Part shown: one piece after another, positions 8,237 through 16,851 of the stretch
Numbering within the stretch: the stretch's first letter is position 1
Layout: each line of letters opens with the position of its first letter
Source of the DNA: Afifella marina DSM 2698
GTDB taxonomy: Bacteria; Pseudomonadota; Alphaproteobacteria; Rhizobiales; Afifellaceae
Assembly (NCBI RefSeq): GCF_900102695.1
Contig: NZ_FMVW01000002.1
Location: forward strand, 1 to 64,000
Direction of reading: 5' to 3'
DNA length: 64,000 bases
The notes under the pieces: model-generated
Told to the model about the DNA's origin: nothing
Database searches by the model: none
What the model saw: only the letters and a program-made list of their open reading frames with translations
Translations under genes and position numbers: made by a program

Positions 8237-9370
8237 TCAGCGGTCCTTCGGATCGAGCGCGTCGCGCAGGCCATCGCCGATGAAGTTCAGCGAAAACAAG
8301 ATGAGGGCGAGAGCGATGGAGGGATAAAGCAGGAGCCAGCTGGCCCCCTGCATGTTCTTGGCGCCTTCGGAAATGAGCACGCCGAGGCTCGTCAGGGGCT
8401 CCTGGACACCGAGACCGAGGAAGGAGAGGAAACTCTCCAGGAGGATCACCTTCGGTACCAGAAGCGTCATGTAGACGGCCACCGGACCCAGAACATTCGG
8501 AATGATGTGACGGCGCACGATCCCGGCATTGGAGACGCCCAGCGCCTCCGCCGCCTCGACGAATTCACGCCGCTTCAAGCTCAAGGTTTGGCCACGCACG
8601 ATACGCGCCATGTCGAGCCATTCGATGGCTCCTACGGCGATGAACATCAGTACGAAATTGCGGCCGAAGAAGACCACGAGCAGAATGACGAAGAAGATGA
8701 ACGGCAGAGAATAAAGCACGTCGACGAGGCGCATCATGACGTTGTCGACGCGCCCGCCCAGATAACCGGCGGTGGCGCCGTAGGCGACCCCGATCATCAG
8801 GGCGACGACCGTCGCCAGAAGTCCGATGGCGAGAGAGATGCGGATCGCCATGAAGATTCGCGCCAGGAGATCGCGCCCGTTGCCGTCGGTGCCGGCAATG
8901 AAATAAAGCCGCGCGACGTCGGCTTCGAGCACGGCGGAACGGCCATCGGCCGACGTCTCGGCGATCTTGGCGTTGGAGAAGAGATCAGAGCGGTCGACAT
9001 AGCGCGTGATACGCGGATCGACCTCGTCGTCATCGGTGATTTCGGCGCGCACTTTGTCGCCTTCGACCTCGACGGAGGCGACGTCGACACGGGCGCGGGA
9101 GAGCGAGCGTTCCATTTCCGGCACGATGCGCTCTTCATGCGGGTAGGCCTCAAGGCTCGCCGGTACGCGCACATATTCCGAATAGACGCGGTCATAAGGA
9201 TGCGGCCATACGAGAGGCCCGACGAGCGAGGCGACAGCCATGACGACGAGAATGAACAGGCTCGTCATGGCCGCCTTGTTGCGGCGGAGGCGCACCAGCG
9301 CGTCCTGCCACAGCGAGCGGCCGGAGATCGTCGGCTCGTCGAGTGTGATGGGTTCTTCAGTGATCGACAT
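8237..9370 (-). CDS. oppC: Oligopeptide ABC transporter permease, OppC type
   Basis: 377 aa from the ATG at 9370. It has an N-terminal cytoplasmic segment, a first transmembrane helix (AAMTSLFILVVMAVASLVG), a long periplasmic insert of about 140 residues and then the inner-membrane binding-protein-dependent transport domain. The EAA loop is visible as EAAEALGVSNAGIVRRHIIP. It forms the channel with OppB. It starts 8 bases after oppB stops and is followed at once by the ATPase gene. Confidence 0.9.
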   Translation of the reverse strand: MSITEEPITLDEPTISGRSLWQDALVRLRRNKAAMTSLFILVVMAVASLVGPLVWPHPYDRVYSEYVRVPASLEAYPHEERIVPEMERSLSRARVDVASVEVEGDKVRAEITDDDEVDPRITRYVDRSDLFSNAKIAETSADGRSAVLEADVARLYFIAGTDGNGRDLLARIFMAIRISLAIGLLATVVALMIGVAYGATAGYLGGRVDNVMMRLVDVLYSLPFIFFVILLVVFFGRNFVLMFIAVGAIEWLDMARIVRGQTLSLKRREFVEAAEALGVSNAGIVRRHIIPNVLGPVAVYMTLLVPKVILLESFLSFLGLGVQEPLTSLGVLISEGAKNMQGASWLLLYPSIALALILFSLNFIGDGLRDALDPKDR

Positions 9371-9378
9371 GTTCGGGC

Positions 9379-10302
9379 TCAATCGTAGCGGACGCGCGGA
9401 TCGAGCCACGCATAGACAAGGTCGACGATCATGTTGAACACGACCACGAAGATGGAGACGACCACGACCGTGCCCATGACGAGCGTGTAGTCGCGGTTGA
9501 GCGCCGCCTGGACGAAATAGCGACCGACGCCCGGAATGCCGAAGATCGTTTCAACGACGATCGAGCCGGTCAGAAGCGCGGCTGCAGCAGGTCCAAGATA
9601 GGATACGACCGGCAGAATGGCCGCCCGCAGGGCATGCACCATGACGACGACGCGGGTCGGCAAGCCATAGGCACGCACCGTGCGCACATGATCCGAGCGC
9701 AAGGCCTCGATCATGGCGCCGCGGATGAGGCGTGCGACGATGGCGATCTGCGGCAGAGCGAGCGTGACGATCGGAAGGATCTTGTTGGGAAGGGCGCCGT
9801 TGCCCCAGCCGCCGGCGGGGAGCCAACCGAGCGACACGCCGAAAATCAAGGACAGCACCGGTGCGATGACGAAGGGCGGAATGGTGATGCCGAACGTGGC
9901 GACGCCGACGACGAGATAATCGATCGTGGAATTCTGCTTCAGCGCGGCGATCGAGCCCAAAACCGTGCCGATGATGAGGGCGAGCGTCAGCGCCGATGCG
10001 CCGAGCTGGATCGACACCGGCAGACCTGCGGCGAACAGATCGCCGACGGAGAAGTCACGGTAGACAAAGCTCGGACCGAGATCTCCATGCAGCAGGTTGC
10101 TCAGGTAAAGCAGATATTGTCGCCAGAGCGGCTCGTTGAGGTGATAGATGCGGTTCAAGTTTTCCATCACCTTGGCTTCCAGGGGGCGTTCCAGATTGAA
10201 CGGTCCGCCCGGTGCCACGCGCATCAGGAAAAACGATATCGTAATGATCACAAAGAGCGTCGGAATGGCTGTCGCCAACCGGCGCAAAACATAGCTCAGC
10301 AT
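9379..10302 (-). CDS. oppB: Oligopeptide ABC transporter permease, OppB type
   Basis: 307 aa with the family N-terminus MLSYVLRRLATAIPTLFVII and six predicted membrane helices. The EAA-like loop reads RTVRAYGLPTRVVVMVHALR, and the protein ends with the typical YAWLDPRVRYD. Partner of OppC. It is separated from oppA by 128 bases that contain a strong hairpin, so its expression may be lower than that of the binding protein. Confidence 0.92.
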   Translation of the reverse strand: MLSYVLRRLATAIPTLFVIITISFFLMRVAPGGPFNLERPLEAKVMENLNRIYHLNEPLWRQYLLYLSNLLHGDLGPSFVYRDFSVGDLFAAGLPVSIQLGASALTLALIIGTVLGSIAALKQNSTIDYLVVGVATFGITIPPFVIAPVLSLIFGVSLGWLPAGGWGNGALPNKILPIVTLALPQIAIVARLIRGAMIEALRSDHVRTVRAYGLPTRVVVMVHALRAAILPVVSYLGPAAAALLTGSIVVETIFGIPGVGRYFVQAALNRDYTLVMGTVVVVSIFVVVFNMIVDLVYAWLDPRVRYD

Positions 10303-10362
10303 CGCCGCTCCGTCGGTGGAAGGCGAAGCCTGCCCATCGGTTCAGGCAGCTTCTATGATTGC

Positions 10363-10417
10363 AGAAAAAAACCGGACGAGGCTCGAGGTTCCCGCACATC
10401 CGGTGCACGGGAACCTC
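10363..10417 (-). terminator. Intercistronic hairpin between oppA and oppB
   Basis: On the transcribed (minus) strand, GAGGTTCCCG pairs with CGGGAACCTC (10385-10394 with 10408-10417, 10-base perfect stem, 13-base loop). A run of seven U follows 13 bases later (10365-10371). Because the U-run is not adjacent to the stem, it may act as a partial terminator or as an mRNA 3'-end stabiliser for oppA. Confidence 0.55.
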
Positions 10418-10430
10418 TGCGTCAGCCCAA

Positions 10431-12017
10431 TTACTGCTCGAGCGACATCCACCGCGTTCCGTGGACGTTGACGAGGTTGTCCTCCCAGCCCTGCAGCTTG
10501 TCGGAAACCAGGCTGAGGGACGAGTAATAGAGGATCGGGATGAAGGGCAGGTCGCGCATGAAGATCGTCTCGGCCTGCTTCAGGACTTCAGCGCGCTCAT
10601 CGAGGTCGCTGGTCTCTTCGGCCTTCTCCATCAGCGCATCATATTCCGGATTGTCGTAATTTGCATAGTTGAAGCCCGGATTGTTGCTCTCCACCAGGAA
10701 CAGGAAGTTCTGCGGGTCGGAATAATCGCCGATCCAGCCGGCACGCGCGATGTCGAAGTCGCCCTTGTCGCGCAGATAGGCGTAGTGGGTGGCGCCATCG
10801 GCCGTCACGAATGTCGTCTTCACACCGATATTCTTCCACATATCGGCGATCGCGGTCGCCGTGTTCTGGTGGTTCTCTCCGGTGTTGTAACGGATCTCGA
10901 CACTGAGCGGGTTGTCCTTGCTATAGCCCGCCTCTTCGAGCAGTTCGATGGCTTTGTCTTCGCGATCGAGCGGATCCATGTCCTTGTAATCGGCATAGGC
11001 CGGCTCGCCGTAATTGCCGATGCCCGGAGGGACCAGTGAATAGGCGGGCAGCATGGCCCCGGCCCAGATCTCGTCGGCGATGAATTCACGATCGATCGCC
11101 ATCGACAGAGCCTGGCGAACGCGCACGTCGGAAAGCTTCTCCTTGTCGGCCTTCACCGCATAATAATAGTTGCCGAGATACGGAACGATGTGGACCTCGT
11201 CGCCCAGCGTATCCTTCACGTACTTCATCTGCTCGGTCGGAATGTCGGAGCAGGATTGCACCTCGCCGGCCTCGAAACGCCGCAGGCAGGCTGAGCGATC
11301 TTCGAAGGGAATGTAGATCACCTTGTCGATCGACACATTGTCGGCGTCGTGGAAATTCTTGTTCTTGACGAGGACGATACGCGAATTCGGCGTGAATTCC
11401 TGGAGCGTATAGGCGCCGTTCGACACCATGTTCTCCGGCTGCACGAAATCGGTGCCGAACTCCTTCACCGCCGGCGGATAGACGGGCAGGCTGGTCTGAT
11501 GGGTGAGAAGCTCGAGGAAGTAAGGCGTCTGGTTTTCCAGGGTGAACTGGAGCGTGTGCTCGTCGAGCGCCTTGACGCCGATCTCTTCGGGCGGAACCTT
11601 GCCCGAATTGGCCGCTTCAGCGTTTTTGATCGGATAGAGGATGTTGGCGTATTTGGCGCCGGTCTCCGGGTTGATGATCCTCTGATAGGAGAAGACGAAA
11701 TCCTCCGCCGTCAGAGGTTCGCCGTTCGACCATTTGGCATCGTCGCGCAGGTGGAACGTCCAGGTCAGACCGTCATCGGATGTTTCCCAGCTCTCTGCGA
11801 CGCCCGGGACGACTTTGGCTGAAGAGCTATAGACGACGAGGCCTTCATAAAGGTCACGTAGGACATTCGCTTCCGAAATGGTCGACGTTTTGTGCTGATC
11901 GAGCGTCTCGGGGTCGGCGTCGTTGCCGCGTGTATAAGTGACCTCGGCACTGGCGCTCGCGGCCATCAATGCTACCGCGGCTGCGCCCAGAACGAACCTG
12001 GACAACAATCTGCGCAT
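10431..12017 (-). CDS. oppA: Oligopeptide ABC transporter substrate-binding protein
   Basis: 528 aa, SBP family 5. A Sec signal peptide (MRRLLSRFVLGAAAVALMAA, cleaved after ASA) sends it to the periplasm. The body shows DADPETLDQHKTSTISEANV, LRDLYEGLV, GVAESWETSDDGLTWTFHLR and the late GDYSDPQNFL segment, all standard for OppA-like peptide-binding proteins. It delivers peptides to OppBC. First gene of the minus-strand operon. The 162 bases between it and the divergent hydrolase gene at 12180 should hold promoters for both, but I recognise no operator there. Confidence 0.93.
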   Translation of the reverse strand: MRRLLSRFVLGAAAVALMAASASAEVTYTRGNDADPETLDQHKTSTISEANVLRDLYEGLVVYSSSAKVVPGVAESWETSDDGLTWTFHLRDDAKWSNGEPLTAEDFVFSYQRIINPETGAKYANILYPIKNAEAANSGKVPPEEIGVKALDEHTLQFTLENQTPYFLELLTHQTSLPVYPPAVKEFGTDFVQPENMVSNGAYTLQEFTPNSRIVLVKNKNFHDADNVSIDKVIYIPFEDRSACLRRFEAGEVQSCSDIPTEQMKYVKDTLGDEVHIVPYLGNYYYAVKADKEKLSDVRVRQALSMAIDREFIADEIWAGAMLPAYSLVPPGIGNYGEPAYADYKDMDPLDREDKAIELLEEAGYSKDNPLSVEIRYNTGENHQNTATAIADMWKNIGVKTTFVTADGATHYAYLRDKGDFDIARAGWIGDYSDPQNFLFLVESNNPGFNYANYDNPEYDALMEKAEETSDLDERAEVLKQAETIFMRDLPFIPILYYSSLSLVSDKLQGWEDNLVNVHGTRWMSLEQ

Positions 12018-12179
12018 TCCTGATCCTCCTTGAGAGGGCGGGCTTCAAAAGCCCAGCCTAACGTGCGGGGACACTACGCGGGGAATCGATTGTATGGCAA
12101 CTTGCCGCCACGGAAGCGTCGAAATCCTGTGCCGCGGTGTCCACAGGCCTGTCGCCGCACGCGCAAAGGAGGCGCCCTT

Positions 12180-12896
12180 ATGACGTCATTGGACGCCCAG
12201 TCGAATTTCGTTTTCCCGCCGCCACCGACGCTTGGCGTGCCGGTCGCGACATCCGCGGCGAATTTCCCCGTGCGCCGGATCTTCTGTGTCGGTCGCAATT
12301 ATGCCGACCATGCGCGGGAAATGGGCGCCGAGGTCGATCGTGAGGCGCCGTTTTATTTCACCAAGCCCGCCGAGGCGGTCGCTTTGTCGGGAACAACGAT
12401 CGCGTATCCGCCGGGAACGCAGGATTGCCATTACGAAGGGGAGTTTGTGGTGGCGCTCGGCGGTTCTGCGTTTCAGGTCTCGGCGGATGAGGCGATGGGT
12501 TGTGTCTTCGGCTATGCCGCCGGCATCGATTTGACGCGGCGCGACCTGCAGGGCGCGGCAAAGGCGAAAGGCCGGCCCTGGGATCTCGGCAAGGCGTTTG
12601 AGAATTCCGCCCTTATCGCCACCATCGCGCCCGTGTCCGATTTCGGTGCGATCGGCGAGCAGACGCTGACAACGCGCGTCAATGGCGAGGTGCGGCAGCA
12701 GGCGAGGCTTTCCGACATGGTCTGGAGCGTGCCGGAGCTGATCGCCCATCTGTCGCGCTATTATCACCTGAAACCCGGCGATCTTCTCTATACGGGCACA
12801 CCCGCCGGTGTCGGCGCGGTGAAGCCCGACGACAAATTGTCCGTCAAGATCGAGGGGCTCGATGAGCTCGACATCGCAATCGGGGAGGCGGAGTGA
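12180..12896 (+). CDS. Fumarylacetoacetate hydrolase-family protein (fumarylpyruvate hydrolase-like)
   Basis: 238 aa from the ATG at 12180, eight bases after AAAGGAGG. The FAH fold is recognised from RIFCVGRNYADHAREMG, the metal-binding pair in YEGEFVVALG, a later Asp in GYAAGIDLTRRDLQ and the C-terminal GDLLYTGTPAGVG. Such enzymes hydrolyse C-C bonds of 2,4-dioxo acids or related compounds, for example fumarylpyruvate in gentisate degradation. No other aromatic-degradation gene is nearby, so the substrate stays open. The stop lies 9 bases from the convergent epimerase stop. Confidence 0.85.
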   Translation: MTSLDAQSNFVFPPPPTLGVPVATSAANFPVRRIFCVGRNYADHAREMGAEVDREAPFYFTKPAEAVALSGTTIAYPPGTQDCHYEGEFVVALGGSAFQVSADEAMGCVFGYAAGIDLTRRDLQGAAKAKGRPWDLGKAFENSALIATIAPVSDFGAIGEQTLTTRVNGEVRQQARLSDMVWSVPELIAHLSRYYHLKPGDLLYTGTPAGVGAVKPDDKLSVKIEGLDELDIAIGEAE

Positions 12897-12905
12897 CCGC
12901 GCCGC

Positions 12906-13916
12906 TCAGGCTTTCCCGTAAAAATCCCGGTACCAGGCGATGAAGCGCGCGATGCCCTCCTTGATGGGCGTCTTCGGCCGATAGCCGAGATCGTCGGCGA
13001 GCGCGTCGATATCGGCATAGGTGGTGGGCACGTCGCCCGGCTGCATCGGCAGGAAGATCTTTTCCGCCTCGCGGCCGAGCGCTTCTTCGATGGCGGCGAT
13101 GAAATCCATGAGCTCGACCGGCTGGTTGTTGCCGATGTTGTAGAGCCGGTAGGGCGCCGAGGAGGAGGCGGGGTTCGGCGCGGCGCTGTCCCATTGCGCG
13201 TCCGGCTCGGGGGCATGATCGAGCACCCGCACCACGCCTTCGACGATGTCGTCGATATAGGTGAAATCGCGGGAATGGTGGCCGTTGTTGAAGACCTCGA
13301 TCGGTTCGCCGGCGAGAATCTTCCGCGTGAAAAGAAAGAGCGACATGTCCGGGCGGCCCCACGGCCCGTAGACCGTGAAGAAGCGCAAGCCCGTCACCGG
13401 CAGGCGGTAGAGATGCGCGTAGGAATGCGCCATCAGCTCGTTTGCCTTCTTCGTCGCCGCATACAGGCTGAGCGGATGATCGACGTTCTGCGCGACGCTG
13501 AACGGCATCGCCGTGTTGGCACCATAGACGGAGCTCGACGAGGCGTAGGCGAGGTGGGCGACGCCATTGTGGCGGCAACCTTCGAGGACGTTGAGGAAAC
13601 CGACGAGATTGGCGTCGGCATAGGCGTGCGGATTGGTGATGCCGTAACGCACGCCCGCCTGTGCCGCGAGATGGATGACGCGGTCCGGCCGCTCCTCGGC
13701 GAAGAGAGCGGCACTGCCTTCACGATCGGCAAGATCGAGGCGGCGAAAGTGAAAGTCGGCCATGGATTGAAGGCGGGCAAGCCGCGCTTCTTTCAGGGTC
13801 ACGTCGTAATAATCGTTGAGATTGTCGACGCCGATCACCGTGTCGCCGCGGGCAAGAAGACGCTGCGCCGTGTGGAAGCCTATGAAGCCGGCGGCCCCTG
13901 TGACGAGAACTTTCAT
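12906..13916 (-). CDS. UDP-glucuronate 4-epimerase (extended SDR)
   Basis: 336 aa from the ATG at 13916; an upstream in-frame extension lacks the family N-terminus. It has the Rossmann motif TGAAGFIG (6-13), then [25 protein letters not shown] and the catalytic YAATK. This pattern, and [20 protein letters not shown], is characteristic of NAD-dependent epimerases that interconvert UDP-glucuronate and UDP-galacturonate for surface polysaccharides. Cytoplasmic. It is transcribed divergently from bchE across 393 bases. Confidence 0.9.
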   Translation of the reverse strand: MKVLVTGAAGFIGFHTAQRLLARGDTVIGVDNLNDYYDVTLKEARLARLQSMADFHFRRLDLADREGSAALFAEERPDRVIHLAAQAGVRYGITNPHAYADANLVGFLNVLEGCRHNGVAHLAYASSSSVYGANTAMPFSVAQNVDHPLSLYAATKKANELMAHSYAHLYRLPVTGLRFFTVYGPWGRPDMSLFLFTRKILAGEPIEVFNNGHHSRDFTYIDDIVEGVVRVLDHAPEPDAQWDSAAPNPASSSAPYRLYNIGNNQPVELMDFIAAIEEALGREAEKIFLPMQPGDVPTTYADIDALADDLGYRPKTPIKEGIARFIAWYRDFYGKA

Positions 13917-14231
13917 CGCGCGCGTCCTCTCGGGACGGTTGGGAGGGGCTGCGGAACTTTGACGGCGCGGCCTTGGGCCGTGGCACAGGAAAACATGGGA
14001 CGGATCTTCGATCGCGGGTGCCGGAGCTCCGGCTCCTAACACCGGGCGTGCGGCAGGCAAAGGGCTACGGCTCGCGAAGATGTCTCGATCCGCGGCGACT
14101 TACCGCAAGGATGCGGCGCTTCTGCCTATCGCGCCGCCGCCGAAACAGTGTCAATTCCGCGCGACAGATACGTGCGACCACGTCCAGGCCGACCTTTAAG
14201 TGGGTGCAAGAAAGCCCGCTCTGCGTGTCAT

Positions 14232-14245
14232 TTGATCGACATCAA
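14232..14245. promoter_or_regulatory. FNR/FixK box upstream of bchE
   Basis: TTGATCGACATCAA is a perfect match to the FNR/FixK consensus TTGAT-N4-ATCAA. It is centred about 71 bases before the bchE start and next to the TGT-N12-ACA site. It fits activation of the anaerobic cyclase at low oxygen. The rest of the 393-base interval back to 13917 shows no gene. Confidence 0.8.
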
Positions 14246-14252
14246 AGTGAAG

Positions 14253-14270
14253 TGTCACGCAGACCTTACA
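14253..14270. promoter_or_regulatory. PpsR/CrtJ-type repressor box upstream of bchE
   Basis: TGTCACGCAGACCTTACA fits the TGT-N12-ACA palindrome bound by the aerobic photosynthesis repressor PpsR/CrtJ. It begins 7 bases after the FNR/FixK box. A looser TGT-N10-ACA (14226-14241) overlaps the FNR box itself. PpsR usually binds pairs of sites, which would explain two copies here. Confidence 0.7.
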
Positions 14271-14309
14271 ATGGAAACTGTCAAGCGACCTCTCCCGGAG
14301 ACGGAATCG

Positions 14310-16079
14310 ATGCGCATTCTCATGATTCATCCGAACTACCATTCTGGTGGTGCGGAGATCGCAGGTAACTGGCCACCCGCATGGGTTGCTTATCTGGCGG
14401 GCGCTCTGAAAACGGCCGGTTTTACCGATGTCCGTTTCATTGATGCGATGACCGACCGCATCGAGGATGAGGAGCTCCGACGTATTATTCGCGAGGAAAA
14501 GCCGGATGTCGTCGGCGCCACCTCGATCACGCCGTCCATCTACAAGGCCGAGCGTGTCCTTCAGATCGCGAAGGAAGAGCATCCGAACGCCCTGACCATT
14601 ATCGGCGGCGTGCATGCGAGCTTCATGTACCGCCAGGTTCTGACCGAGGCGCCGTGGATCGACGCCATCATCCGGGGCGAGGGCGAGGCCGTCATCGTCA
14701 ATGTGATGAAGGCGCTCGAGAGCGGCAACTGGAACGAAGCGCGGTCGAAGGTCCTCGGTATCGCTTATAGCGAGGGCGATCAGGTCGTCGCCACGCCGGC
14801 CGAGCCGCCGATTGCCGATGTCGACACGATCAAGCCGGACTGGAGCGTGCTCGACTGGGAAAAGTATATCTATATCCCGCTCAACACGCGCGTCGCCGTG
14901 CCGAATTTCGCGCGCGGCTGCCCCTTCACCTGCTCGTTCTGCTCGCAGTGGAAATTCTGGCGCAACTACCGTGTCCGCGACCCGCTCAAAGTGGTCGACG
15001 AGATCGAGGATCTGGTGCGCAACCACGGCGTCGGCTTCTTCATTCTGGCCGACGAAGAGCCCACCATTCACCGCAAGAAGTTCATCCGCTTCTGCGAAGA
15101 GATGGTGAAGCGCGATCTGCCGGTTCTCTGGGGTATCAACACCCGCGTCACCGACGTCATTCGTGACGAGAAGCTTTTGCCGCTTTATCGCAAGGCCGGC
15201 CTCATTCACGTGTCTCTGGGCACGGAAGCTGCCGCGCAGCTGAAGCTCGATCTGTTCAACAAGGAGACGACGGTCGCTCAGAACAAGCGCGCCGTTCAGC
15301 TTCTCAAGAAGAACGGCATCATGGCGGAGGCGCAGTTCATCGTCGGTCTCGACAACGAGACACCGGAGACGCTGGAAGAAACCTATCGCATGGTGATCGA
15401 CTGGGGCGCGGAGATGGCCAACTGGTCCATGTACACGCCGTGGCCGTTTGCCGATCTCTTCCAGGAGCTCGGTGATAAGGTCGAGATCTTCGACTACGAG
15501 AAGTACAACTTCGTTACGCCGATCGTGAAGCCGGCGGCGATGGATCGGGCCACCTTGCTCGATCGCGTCATGCACAATTATCGCCGCTTCTACATGCGCA
15601 AGATGCTGTTCCACTATCCGTGGATCCGCGACAAGACCTTGCGGCGTTACATGATGGGCTGCTTGAAGGCCTTCATGCGCTCGGGCATGCGGCGTGAGTT
15701 CTACGATCTCGGTCGTGTGAACTACTGGGGCCCGCAATCGAAGAAGAAAGTCGACTTCGGTTTCGACGAGACTCGCACGCTCGATCGGCGCCAGCTTGCC
15801 GATCTGAAGAGTGCGCCGCCGCCGCGCAAACTGAAGAAAAAGCGGGTTCCTGCAGAGGTCGCCGCCAACGGTGTGAACGGAGCCAATGGTGCAAACGGTC
15901 ATGCCGAGGAGATCGACGAGGGCGATCAGTACGATGAGGCGGTGATGACGCCTGCCGCCGTCAGCGCCTGTGGGGCTCCGAAGGGACTGCCGGAAGACGG
16001 AGACGATTATGATGAGGCGATCACCTCATCCAATCCCGCTCCGGCCGAGACGGAGAAGCCCCGGGCGACAGTGCATTAG
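14310..16079 (+). CDS. bchE: Anaerobic Mg-protoporphyrin IX monomethyl ester cyclase, BchE
   Basis: 589 aa from the ATG at 14310 ([20 protein letters not shown], the conserved BchE N-terminus). It closes the isocyclic ring E of bacteriochlorophyll without oxygen, using cobalamin and radical SAM chemistry. A B12-binding-like domain occupies about residues 1-150, with the radical SAM cluster motif C204-x3-C208-x2-C211 (GCPFTCSFC). The C-terminal domain includes [20 protein letters not shown]. The last 80 or so residues are a low-complexity tail ([12 protein letters not shown]) with a repeated acidic DQYDEA/DDYDEA motif. bchJ follows after 9 bases. Regulation is likely by FNR/FixK and PpsR through the boxes upstream. 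A longer start at 14271 is possible but lacks conservation. Confidence 0.96.
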   Translation: MRILMIHPNYHSGGAEIAGNWPPAWVAYLAGALKTAGFTDVRFIDAMTDRIEDEELRRIIREEKPDVVGATSITPSIYKAERVLQIAKEEHPNALTIIGGVHASFMYRQVLTEAPWIDAIIRGEGEAVIVNVMKALESGNWNEARSKVLGIAYSEGDQVVATPAEPPIADVDTIKPDWSVLDWEKYIYIPLNTRVAVPNFARGCPFTCSFCSQWKFWRNYRVRDPLKVVDEIEDLVRNHGVGFFILADEEPTIHRKKFIRFCEEMVKRDLPVLWGINTRVTDVIRDEKLLPLYRKAGLIHVSLGTEAAAQLKLDLFNKETTVAQNKRAVQLLKKNGIMAEAQFIVGLDNETPETLEETYRMVIDWGAEMANWSMYTPWPFADLFQELGDKVEIFDYEKYNFVTPIVKPAAMDRATLLDRVMHNYRRFYMRKMLFHYPWIRDKTLRRYMMGCLKAFMRSGMRREFYDLGRVNYWGPQSKKKVDFGFDETRTLDRRQLADLKSAPPPRKLKKKRVPAEVAANGVNGANGANGHAEEIDEGDQYDEAVMTPAAVSACGAPKGLPEDGDDYDEAITSSNPAPAETEKPRATVH

Positions 16080-16088
16080 GGCACGGCG

Positions 16089-16757
16089 ATGGCCGTGACC
16101 GACGAGCCGACGCGAGTCGGGGGGCGAGAGCGGGACGTGGACGCGGTTTCGGCTGCGGATCACGTCCCGTCTCAACCGGCGGCGCGGATCGGACCCAATG
16201 CCATCATCCGCATGGATGAGGCGTTGAACTCAATTGTGGGGCGAGAGGCCTGCCAGAGCGTGTTCGCTCAGGCGGGCCTTTTGCATTATCTCGACGCTCC
16301 GCCCAGCGAGATGGTCGATGAGCGGGAGGTGATGCGGCTCCATGATGCGGCGATTGCCGTGCTTGCCCCGCAGGAAGCTGCGGATGCCGCCTTCCGGGCT
16401 GGAGAATTGACCGCGACCTATCTCCTGGCGCGCCGCATTCCAAAGCCTTTTCAGCGTATCATGCCGTTTCTGCCGCCCTGGCTCAGGGCGCGCCTGTTCC
16501 TGGCGGCGATCCGGCGTCATGCGTGGACCTTCGTCGGCAGCGGCGCCGTCACCTTTGTGCCGAGCCATCCGGTCGTTGTGTCGATCGCCGGGGGGCCGGT
16601 GCGGGGCACGCCGACCGACGCCGTGCTCCTTGCCTATTACAGCGGCTGTTTCCAGGAGCTCTTCCGCAGCCTCGTCCACCGCGCGACGCGTGCCGTTGTT
16701 CGGCGCGAAGGCGAGGGCTTCCAGCCTCGCGTCGTCTTCGACTTGCGCTGGCGTTAA
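16089..16757 (+). CDS. bchJ: Bacteriochlorophyll biosynthesis protein BchJ (4-vinyl reductase domain)
   Basis: 222 aa with a V4R-type domain: RIGPNAIIRMDEAL at the start, LARRIPKPFQRIMPFLPPWL in the middle and a C-terminal FVPSHPVVVSIAGGPVRG-x-LAYYSGCFQELFRSLVH segment typical of BchJ. Historically assigned to 8-vinyl (4-vinyl) reduction of divinyl protochlorophyllide; more recent work suggests it assists BchE substrate handling. Cotranscription with bchE (9-base gap) fits. About 35 N-terminal residues are a variable extension. A terminator follows. Confidence 0.88.
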   Translation: MAVTDEPTRVGGRERDVDAVSAADHVPSQPAARIGPNAIIRMDEALNSIVGREACQSVFAQAGLLHYLDAPPSEMVDEREVMRLHDAAIAVLAPQEAADAAFRAGELTATYLLARRIPKPFQRIMPFLPPWLRARLFLAAIRRHAWTFVGSGAVTFVPSHPVVVSIAGGPVRGTPTDAVLLAYYSGCFQELFRSLVHRATRAVVRREGEGFQPRVVFDLRWR

Positions 16758-16801
16758 GCCGCCGAGATCGCCTCGGACGGAAAAACGGATCCGCCGAAAT
16801 G

Positions 16802-16831
16802 AAAACGGGCGCCTCTCGAGGCGCCCGTTTC
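16802..16831. terminator. Bidirectional terminator between bchJ and the Pat-like gene
   Basis: AACGGGCGCCT pairs with AGGCGCCCGTT (about 12 base pairs, tetraloop CTCG), flanked by A4 on the left and T3 on the right. It lies between two convergent stops (16757 and 16852) and can serve both directions. Confidence 0.8.
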
Positions 16832-16851
16832 CGTTCAGCTTGAAGCTCCGT

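Noticed and set aside
14196-15902. 568-codon minus-strand frame opposite bchE
   Set aside because: bchE on the other strand has complete family motifs; the shadow has none and no ribosome site.
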